Origin: Verrucomicrobiia bacterium
Lineage (GTDB): Bacteria; Verrucomicrobiota; Verrucomicrobiia; Limisphaerales; JAUIHU01
DNA: 6,372 bases
Reading direction: 5' to 3'
Assembly (NCBI GenBank): GCA_030432175.1
Contig: JAUIHU010000268.1
Location: 1 to 6,372 of the forward strand
Below the pieces are notes generated by a model. It was not told where the DNA came from, ran no database searches, and saw nothing but the letters and a program-made list of their open reading frames with translations. Both the position numbers and the translations under genes were made by a program. Below, one piece after another: positions 1 to 5,523 of the stretch (its first letter is position 1; every line of letters starts with the position of its first letter).

Positions 1-17
1 CCTATCAAGGCTAAAGC

Positions 18-59
18 GCTGAGAAAGATTCTAAAAATTGAATGCATCGAAATCTCAGC
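18..59. repeat. Inverted repeat gctgaga/tctcagc in the tail beyond the DUF1501 gene
   Basis: Perfect 7-base arms at 18-24 and 53-59 are separated by 28 bases of A/T-rich sequence, in which a short attc/gaat pairing (29-32 with 40-43) may form. It sits about 75 bases past the DUF1501 stop, in a stretch with no gene on either strand. The right arm extends to gaaatctcag, a 10-base string also found in the hairpin after the PQQ-like gene. It could belong to a second terminator-like structure or be chance. Confidence 0.3.
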
Positions 60-94
60 CACGCCTGAAGGAAGAGTTTGCCGCTGTGTGGAAT

Positions 95-133
95 GTGTCA
101 TCCGGTTTCCGTTTTTCCTGAAATGAATGACAC
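95..133 (-). terminator. Weak hairpin directly after the DUF1501 stop (possible end of operon)
   Basis: Perfect 7-base arms, gtgtcat at 95-101 and atgacac at 127-133, begin one base beyond the DUF1501 stop on the minus strand. A further 4-base pairing (tttc 106-109 with gaaa 120-123) can form inside, separated by an internal loop. No T-tract follows on the minus strand, so it is not a textbook intrinsic terminator. Its position right after the last gene is the main reason for calling it. A 7-base match at this distance could also arise by chance. Confidence 0.3.
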
Positions 134-134
134 T

Positions 135-1487
135 CTACGCAAACAACTCCGGAATCGGATTCCCCCCATTCACCAATCTCACCGGACGGCCAGTCGGTGT
201 GTACAGCGTCTGGTGCGGATCCACCCCCATCTTGGAGTAAAGCGAGCAGGCAAAATCTTCGGGTGAATAAACTTTCTCAGATGCGTAGTAGCCTTTCGGA
301 TCGGTTGCTCCTACAACCTGCCCTCGTGGAATCCCGGCGCCGGCAGTCAATATTGACATCGCATGCGGCCAGTGGTCACGTCCACCGCGGTCGTTGATTT
401 TTGGCGTCCGCCCAAATTCTCCTAATACCAATACAAGTGTATCATCTAACATCCCTCGCTCATCCAGGTCCTCAATCAAGGCAGCCACTCCCTGATCCAG
501 TGGCGGCATGTGCCGTTCCAGTCCTTTGAAAATATCACGATGGTGATCCCATCCACCATAATAACAGGTCACAAAGGAAACCCCGACTTCCACGAGTCGT
601 CGACAGAGCAACAGTCGTTGTCCCAGGGTGGTGCGCCCGTATTTCTCGCGCACTTTTTCGTCTTCGTTATCAATCTCAAAAGCTGCCTGAGCTTCTTTGG
701 AGGCGATCAGATCCACGGCTTGCTCGTAATAACCGTCAAAGGCCACGGTCGGATCCGCCGCCATGACGTCGTTCATCCGCTTCAACCGATCGAGCGCGGA
801 TCTGATTTCCAGACGGTTCTTTGCGCGTCCTTCACTGATAGATCTCGGCAGAGCCACATCGCGCACTCGGAACCCTTCCCGATTTGGATTTCCCCCAATG
901 ACAAATGGCGCATGTTCAGCGCCAAGAAAATTCGGACCTCCCGAGCGGCTCATGCGGTCCACAGACATATAGGCCGGGAGTCCATCCCGAATCCCGCGCT
1001 CTGCCGAAATGACCGACCCGAAGGACGGGTGAAAGGTCACGAACGCGCCGCAGTTCACAGGAACCGGTGTTGGCGCGCCGGTCATCATGTAGTGGTTGCC
1101 GCCACCGTGGTTTGGATCTTTATGGCAAACGGATCTCAGCACCGTGATTTTGTCTGCAACTCGGGCCATGTTGGGAATGGCTTCGGAGAAATGCACACCC
1201 GGAACAGATGTGGCAATCGGGTTCAGTTCGCCGCGAATATTGTCAGGCGCATCCGGTTTGGGATCAAAAGTTTCGTAGTGCGTCGGTCCCCCATCCAGCC
1301 AGACGAGGATGCAGTTCACATCTTCCGGACGTTGCGATTTTTTCTTCTCCGCAGCCTCAGCACGCAGTCGCAGAATATCAGCCATCCCCAGTCCCATCAG
1401 GCCGCTGAGTCCGATCTGGATGAAATCTCTTCGTCGCACGCCATTGCAGTTCACATGCACGGATGCTGGTTGGTTTTGATTTCTCAT
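135..1487 (-). CDS. DUF1501 family protein with Tat-type signal (alkaline-phosphatase-like fold)
   Basis: 450 residues. The start at ATG 1487 is supported by AGGA 10 bases upstream and an in-frame TAG four codons upstream of the second codon. The N-terminus carries a twin-arginine motif (RRRDFIQIG, 18-26) before a moderately hydrophobic stretch (27-39), indicating Tat export of a folded protein. Family landmarks appear in order: WLDGGPTHYETFDPK (63-77), a conserved DPNHGGGNHYMMTG (124-137), GGWDHH (311-316), GEFGRTPKI (356-364) and GRDHWP (369-374). In the alkaline phosphatase/sulfatase superfamily, to which DUF1501 is related, Asp and His in such motifs bind the metals, so Asp65, His127, Asp314, His315, Asp371 and His372 are candidates. 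The length is normal and the C-terminus is intact (VRLVNGGNPIPELFA). DUF1501 genes commonly sit beside DUF1549/DUF1553 genes in Planctomycetes, as here with a 36-base gap. The substrate is unknown, and hydrolase activity is inference only. Confidence 0.94.
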   Translation of the reverse strand: MRNQNQPASVHVNCNGVRRRDFIQIGLSGLMGLGMADILRLRAEAAEKKKSQRPEDVNCILVWLDGGPTHYETFDPKPDAPDNIRGELNPIATSVPGVHFSEAIPNMARVADKITVLRSVCHKDPNHGGGNHYMMTGAPTPVPVNCGAFVTFHPSFGSVISAERGIRDGLPAYMSVDRMSRSGGPNFLGAEHAPFVIGGNPNREGFRVRDVALPRSISEGRAKNRLEIRSALDRLKRMNDVMAADPTVAFDGYYEQAVDLIASKEAQAAFEIDNEDEKVREKYGRTTLGQRLLLCRRLVEVGVSFVTCYYGGWDHHRDIFKGLERHMPPLDQGVAALIEDLDERGMLDDTLVLVLGEFGRTPKINDRGGRDHWPHAMSILTAGAGIPRGQVVGATDPKGYYASEKVYSPEDFACSLYSKMGVDPHQTLYTPTGRPVRLVNGGNPIPELFA

Positions 1488-1497
1488 AAAATACTAT

Positions 1498-1501
1498 TCC
1501 T
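1498..1501 (-). promoter_or_regulatory. Ribosome-binding site of the DUF1501 gene
   Basis: AGGA on the minus strand lies 10 bases before the ATG at 1487, inside the 36-base gap after the DUF1549/DUF1553 stop. It is the clearest Shine-Dalgarno-like site of the three visible starts. The A/T-rich spacer (ATAGTATTTT) should leave the start accessible. No promoter or hairpin is seen in this gap, which supports cotranscription. Confidence 0.55.
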
Positions 1502-1523
1502 GTTAATTGGCAAGGGGTGGCGA

Positions 1524-3803
1524 TTAATGATTGAACACAAACTCCGCCGAGTTAAGCAATGCCCAAAGCAAATCCTCAGCTGCTTCTTTCTCCAGAATGT
1601 CTGGATCATTGAACAGCCCCAACACAATCTCTTTTTCCTCCGGATCAGGAAATCTGGAGTAAACTGAAAGATACAATTCATCAACCAATCTTGGCGGGTC
1701 AAACGTCTGCAACAACTTGGAAACTCTGCCATCGAAATTACTTATCTTCCGCTGCAACTCCTCCGAATGCATGAGATGCAGCGCCTGCGTCAGACTCGGT
1801 TTCTCCACGCGATCACACGGACAATCCGCGCTGGAGTTCGGTCGTCCGAATGCGTCCATGAAATCAGAGGGAATCTTGTGGTTCCAGGTTTGAATGGCGC
1901 GAGCGGTACGAGACAACCCCAGATAGCGGTCGCGCGATCCGGTCACGTCATTCACGGCATCTAACAACGCCTCGGCAGAGATGCGTTTCCGGTAGTAACG
2001 GGAAAAGTTCTGTGTGTCGGAGACGTTGGAGGTGTTGGGATTGGAGCTTAGTTGAAAGAGACGCGAGTTCATGATAGTACCAATCAGATACTTCAAATCA
2101 TAGTCGTGCTCGATAAAGTCCTTCGCCACCGCGTCCAGTAATGGTTCATTGATCACCGGATTGGAAACGCGGAAGTCGTCGACCGGATTCACAAATCCCT
2201 GCCCGAACAGTTCCGCCCAAACCCGGTTCACGATAGCGCGAGCAAAGAAGGGATTGTCTGGACTGGTCATCCATTCCGCCAAGGCTTTGCGCGGATCTTC
2301 GTTTTTGGGAATTTGAATTCGCTGACTGGAGCCCAAAGGACGCGGCTGCATTATTTCTTCAGTCACCGGATGCTGCACTTTTCCACCTGGCTGGTGATAA
2401 AACATTTCCGCAGAACCGGAGATCGGGGGAGAGATCCCCGTACCTTTGCGTTTGAGATCAGCAAAGTAAGCGGCAAAATCATAAAAATCTTCCTGGCTCC
2501 ATTTCTCGTTCGGATGGTGGTGGCATTTGGCGCATTCCAGTCTCACACCCAGGAAAATCTGACTGATCAACGTCGTCAGTTCTTCCGGCTCGCGTCGATC
2601 CCGATACATCACGACCGGCCCATTGCGATGTGTACTTCCCTGAGCAGTCATGATTTCCTGAACCATCTCATCATAAGGACGATTCTGGCGGAATTGCTGA
2701 CGCAGCCATTGGTCCAGGATGTAAACGCTCTTTCCGCCAACACGAAAAGGATTGGGTCGGATCCAGTCCCCCCATTTCACAGCCCAGAACTCGGCGTACT
2801 CAGGGCGTTCCAGGATTTTACGAATCCACCTGGACCGCTTTTCCGGGTCCGGATCTTCAATGAATGCGCGCGCTTCCTCCGGAGTGGGAATCGTTCCAAT
2901 CGTAACCAGAAATGCGCGTCGCAGAAATTCGCCGTCCGAACTCAGATTCGAAGGTTCGATCCGCAGTCTTTCAAACTGAGCTTTTGCCAGTGGATCAATG
3001 AAATTATTGGCGGGAAAATCGACTTCAAAAACCTCACCCGCCTCCGCAGTCTGCGTTGGAACGAGGATTTGTGTCACTCCAACTTCTCCCATGAACCTCG
3101 CCAGCGCCACACCTTCTCCAGACTTGCGTCCCACATGCGCCACGCCAGCCTGTTCTTCCTCAAAATAAACGAACTCCTTGTCGGAAGTCACAAACTCCGC
3201 CCAGCGCGTCACGTCCCGCTGCGATCCGTCCGAATACTGTGCGGTGACCTGCATTTCAAACTCGGTTTCTTTCTGTGTGGTCCATGTCGGTGGATCTACC
3301 TGAATGGATTCCAATTCCGGTTCGCCTTCCTTTTTGTAAGGCATGCCCTGAGCGATCCAGTCTCTCAAAATCCGGTAAGGTTCGGAGTCTTTTTCAAAAC
3401 GTTTCCCGCCTTCATGCGCCACCGTTTGAGTGGGCTTTAGCAGCAGAAGACTTGCTTCCGGATAAGCTGGAAAAACGCGACGTCCGCTGGAGTCCTGAGT
3501 GATTTCCCGATAATCGCTCTTCGGATCAAACGAGAAGACCGACAACTGAAAACCGGCTTGTCCTTTCGGTTTGGAATGACATCCACCGCCGTTACAACCG
3601 TACTTACCCAGGATAGGCAGGACATCGTATGTGAAACTGAGTTCGCGTGACTCGTCCGGGCTGGTGGAGATTTGCGCAGCGCTGCCAGCCTCAGTTTCCT
3701 TCGTTCCCTCAGCTTTCAGATTCAACGCCATGGAACCACTCAGCGCCATTCCCAGCGCCAGGCAAGTCCATGTCCTGGTCTTTAAATTGAAATCACTCAT
3801 CAT
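1524..3803 (-). CDS. DUF1549/DUF1553 (PSCyt2/PSD1) exported protein with N-terminal CX4CH cytochrome-like module
   Basis: 759 residues from the ATG at 3803. Domains in order: Sec-type signal peptide (about 1-32, core WTCLALGMALSGSMALNL); cytochrome-like segment (about 56-155) with GCNGGGCH, i.e. C70-x4-C75-H76, and VAHEGG at 128-133; bacterial Ig-like segment (about 165-250, YSDGSQRDVT); DUF1549/PSCyt2 (about 265-450) with CAKCHHHP at 424-431; DUF1553/PSD1 (about 500-755) with NPFFARAIVNRVW and the paired-Cys CPCDR at 661-665. This is the full architecture expected of the family, with no break seen. An ATG at 3848 in the same frame would overlap the upstream gene by 38 bases, but it adds a highly charged 15-residue extension before the signal peptide and has a poorly spaced ribosome-binding site. 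ATG 3803 or 3800 is preferred, with GAAG 5 or 8 bases upstream overlapping the previous stop. The family is probably a multi-haem or metal protein outside the cytoplasm; its reaction is unknown. Confidence 0.93.
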   Translation of the reverse strand: MMSDFNLKTRTWTCLALGMALSGSMALNLKAEGTKETEAGSAAQISTSPDESRELSFTYDVLPILGKYGCNGGGCHSKPKGQAGFQLSVFSFDPKSDYREITQDSSGRRVFPAYPEASLLLLKPTQTVAHEGGKRFEKDSEPYRILRDWIAQGMPYKKEGEPELESIQVDPPTWTTQKETEFEMQVTAQYSDGSQRDVTRWAEFVTSDKEFVYFEEEQAGVAHVGRKSGEGVALARFMGEVGVTQILVPTQTAEAGEVFEVDFPANNFIDPLAKAQFERLRIEPSNLSSDGEFLRRAFLVTIGTIPTPEEARAFIEDPDPEKRSRWIRKILERPEYAEFWAVKWGDWIRPNPFRVGGKSVYILDQWLRQQFRQNRPYDEMVQEIMTAQGSTHRNGPVVMYRDRREPEELTTLISQIFLGVRLECAKCHHHPNEKWSQEDFYDFAAYFADLKRKGTGISPPISGSAEMFYHQPGGKVQHPVTEEIMQPRPLGSSQRIQIPKNEDPRKALAEWMTSPDNPFFARAIVNRVWAELFGQGFVNPVDDFRVSNPVINEPLLDAVAKDFIEHDYDLKYLIGTIMNSRLFQLSSNPNTSNVSDTQNFSRYYRKRISAEALLDAVNDVTGSRDRYLGLSRTARAIQTWNHKIPSDFMDAFGRPNSSADCPCDRVEKPSLTQALHLMHSEELQRKISNFDGRVSKLLQTFDPPRLVDELYLSVYSRFPDPEEKEIVLGLFNDPDILEKEAAEDLLWALLNSAEFVFNH

Positions 3804-3813
3804 CAGAACTTCA
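3804..3813 (-). promoter_or_regulatory. Stop/ribosome-binding-site junction that sets the DUF1549/DUF1553 start
   Basis: The TGA stop of the cytochrome/WD40 gene (3813-3811) overlaps a GAAG ribosome-binding-like motif (3812-3809). This is followed by two adjacent ATG codons at 3803 and 3800. A ribosome ending the upstream gene would already cover this start, which points to translational coupling. The GAAG spacing of 8 bases fits the second ATG slightly better than the first. Confidence 0.5.
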
Positions 3814-5466
3814 TTCCGTTTCGGGAGCCGTTTCCGGATCCATTTCATTCTTCAAGCGTCCCCGCGTGTCCCATTCATAAATCTTCGAATTCAACCCAGC
3901 TCCAAACCAACGCTTCCCATCGGGTGTCGGAGCCAGCGCGCGCAGTCCTTCTCCATAACGGCCAAGTTTGCGAGTGGGTCGGTCGCGGTTCGGACGACAA
4001 ATGCGTGGCGCGCCATCTTCACAAATCGCAAAAATCTCTTTCCCGTCATCCAGCCATCCAACTCCGGTGACTCCACTGGAGATACGCTGGATCGATTGAG
4101 TCGGCGCCGCAACCTCAACATCCCAGACTTTGATTTCCTGATCGCCAGATCCGGTGATCAATGATTTCCCGTCCGGATGAAATGCAATGGACCAAACCTG
4201 TCCCGAGTGAGCTTCCATCAAACGTGACTTCGGCGCGTTTTCGGTTTTCGAATCGTCGGTTTCTTCGGACAAATCCAGTTCCCAGATTTTCGCCAGGCGA
4301 TCCGCAGAAGCCGTTGCCAGCAGTCGGCCGTCGGGGCTGAGGTCCATGTCAAGAATCACATCTTCATGAGCCTGCCAGGATCGGGTTTGTGTCGCTTCAT
4401 CGACCAAAGACCACTCCCGGATCCAGGACGGTTGTGTCGGGAACCCTTCAGCGATCCAGAGTCTCTGCTCTGACGATTCTCCTTCTCCAACACTATCGGA
4501 GGAAGAAAGATTCCCCCAAACCAAGGCCGACACCATCGCTTGAGTCGGGATGGACAGGGCGAGTTTCAGATTTGGTAATGATTTAGCAGATTCCTGAGAT
4601 GAACTCTCAGCGCTCTCTGGATTTCCCTCAGAACCTTTTGGCATTTCAGGCAAATCCCAGACAAACAACTCCCGAAAGGCTCCGGACACCAGTTGGTTTC
4701 CATCCGGGCTCCAGGCAAGAGCCCGAACGACATCCCGATGTTGATCGCCAACACGAGAACGCAAAATCGGTTTATCACCCGTCAAATTCCACAACTGAAT
4801 CTCTGTTCCGTGACCGACTGCCAGAAAGTTTCCATCGGGCCGCATTGCAGCAGCAAACACCGGACGATACTTCGCCGGAGCGGGATTTAATAATTCAGAG
4901 GCGGTTTCTTTTTCAAAAATCGGCAACGGAATATCAACGACGACACCTGCAGGAACTTCCGGTTCCGGCCACGGCAAGTCTGCAGCCAGCCAGAGTCGAA
5001 ACAACTCCACTTCCTCGTCGGTCAACTGACCTTCCGGTGGCATGTGCGGATCCGCCTCCGCTTCAAAGGAAACCAGAACCGGACTCTGACAGAGATTGTC
5101 TTTCAGGAAAATCGGCTCTCCGCGACGCCCTTCCAACCAAAGTTCGCGTGTGGAGAGATCGAGCCGGCCTTTGCGTTTCTTTGGATTATGACATTGCAGA
5201 CATTCGCGGTCCAATATCCCTAATACCTGACGTCCCAGTTCCAGTTCTGGATCTGTCCATTCTAACGCATCCGGTTTCCCCTCGGTCTCAGAAACTTCAG
5301 TTGGTTTGTTTTCAGGCGCTTCTGCTTTTTCTTCAGTGTTTTGCCCAAAAGACATTGAATTAAAAAACATCCAGGCGCCCAGAACAACGGCCACGCCGAC
5401 CCACTTGAATGGAGTTCGTCGGCTGAACGTTCTCGCTGATTCCTGGATTAAAGACGCCGTCATCAT
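3811..5466 (-). CDS. Exported cytochrome c (PSCyt1)-WD40 seven-repeat fusion protein
   Basis: 551 residues. ATG codons at 5466 and 5463 are both possible starts, and an in-frame TAG directly upstream rules out a longer form. There is no clear Shine-Dalgarno. Residues 21-41 (WVGVAVVLGAWMFFNSM) form a signal peptide or an uncleaved anchor. A Glu/Pro-rich linker (about 43-66) leads into a planctomycete PSCyt1 domain (about 70-165) with CLQCH at 89-93 for covalent haem c and HMPPEG at 141-146, whose Met142 is the likely distal ligand. Residues about 198-536 form WD40 repeats. I count seven, marked by MRPDG, WSPDG, a degenerate third, LSPDG, FHPDG, WLDDG and PTPDG, with ends such as LWNL, VWDL, IWEL, VWDV and EWDT, which fits a closed propeller. 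Acidic Ser/Glu insertions fall near 274-297, 321-334 and 401-412. Likely role: extracytoplasmic electron transfer with a protein-binding propeller. The partner is unknown. It is followed tightly by the DUF1549/DUF1553 gene. Confidence 0.93.
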   Translation of the reverse strand: MMTASLIQESARTFSRRTPFKWVGVAVVLGAWMFFNSMSFGQNTEEKAEAPENKPTEVSETEGKPDALEWTDPELELGRQVLGILDRECLQCHNPKKRKGRLDLSTRELWLEGRRGEPIFLKDNLCQSPVLVSFEAEADPHMPPEGQLTDEEVELFRLWLAADLPWPEPEVPAGVVVDIPLPIFEKETASELLNPAPAKYRPVFAAAMRPDGNFLAVGHGTEIQLWNLTGDKPILRSRVGDQHRDVVRALAWSPDGNQLVSGAFRELFVWDLPEMPKGSEGNPESAESSSQESAKSLPNLKLALSIPTQAMVSALVWGNLSSSDSVGEGESSEQRLWIAEGFPTQPSWIREWSLVDEATQTRSWQAHEDVILDMDLSPDGRLLATASADRLAKIWELDLSEETDDSKTENAPKSRLMEAHSGQVWSIAFHPDGKSLITGSGDQEIKVWDVEVAAPTQSIQRISSGVTGVGWLDDGKEIFAICEDGAPRICRPNRDRPTRKLGRYGEGLRALAPTPDGKRWFGAGLNSKIYEWDTRGRLKNEMDPETAPETE

Positions 5467-5489
5467 CTATTGAAAACTATCCGATGAAT

Positions 5490-5522
5490 CTGAGAATTCC
5501 AGTACGGGACCGGAAATCTCAG
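5490..5522 (-). terminator. Hairpin directly after the PQQ-like gene stop (possible terminator or processing site)
   Basis: The arms at 5490-5500 (ctgagaattcc) and 5512-5522 (ggaaatctcag) are complementary at 10 of 11 positions, with an 11-base loop. Three more pairs, one of them G-U, can close inside the loop and leave about 5 unpaired bases. Read on the minus strand, the stem begins one base after the TAG stop and fills most of the 57-base gap before the next gene. No clean run of T follows: the closest is GTTTTC about a dozen bases on. It may therefore be a leaky terminator, an attenuator, or an mRNA-stabilising or processing structure rather than a full intrinsic terminator. The inverted repeat itself is certain; its function is inferred. 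Confidence 0.5.
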
Positions 5523-5523
5523 G

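Noticed and set aside
78..266. A short plus-strand frame (62 codons) starting in the left tail.
   Set aside because: More than half of it overlaps the conserved C-terminus of the DUF1501 gene. It has no ribosome-binding site worth the name and no recognisable sequence.
510..1667. A 385-codon plus-strand open frame opposite the DUF1501 gene.
   Set aside because: It lies in exact codon register antisense to the DUF1501 gene and stays open only because that gene uses few TTA, CTA and TCA codons there. The translation is compositionally odd (rich in His, Arg, Phe and Ser), shows no domain, and runs across the gene boundary.
2313..3440. A 375-codon plus-strand open frame opposite the DUF1549/DUF1553 gene.
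   Set aside because: It is in antisense register with a clear family gene, with no recognisable motif, no convincing ribosome-binding site, and His/Arg/Phe-rich composition typical of a shadow frame.
3811..3848. A frameshift or gene fusion between the cytochrome/WD40 and DUF1549/DUF1553 genes.
   Set aside because: The upstream protein ends cleanly after its seventh repeat and the downstream one begins with its own signal peptide, so these are two separate genes in close succession.
4599..5363. A 254-codon plus-strand open frame opposite the cytochrome/WD40 gene.
   Set aside because: The translation is Pro/Arg/Gln-rich with no domain, and the opposite strand encodes unmistakable WD40 repeats and a haem motif over the same bases.
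5467..5523. An internal promoter in the gap before the cytochrome/WD40 gene.
   Set aside because: No convincing -35/-10 pair could be read on the minus strand; most of the gap is taken by the inverted repeat.
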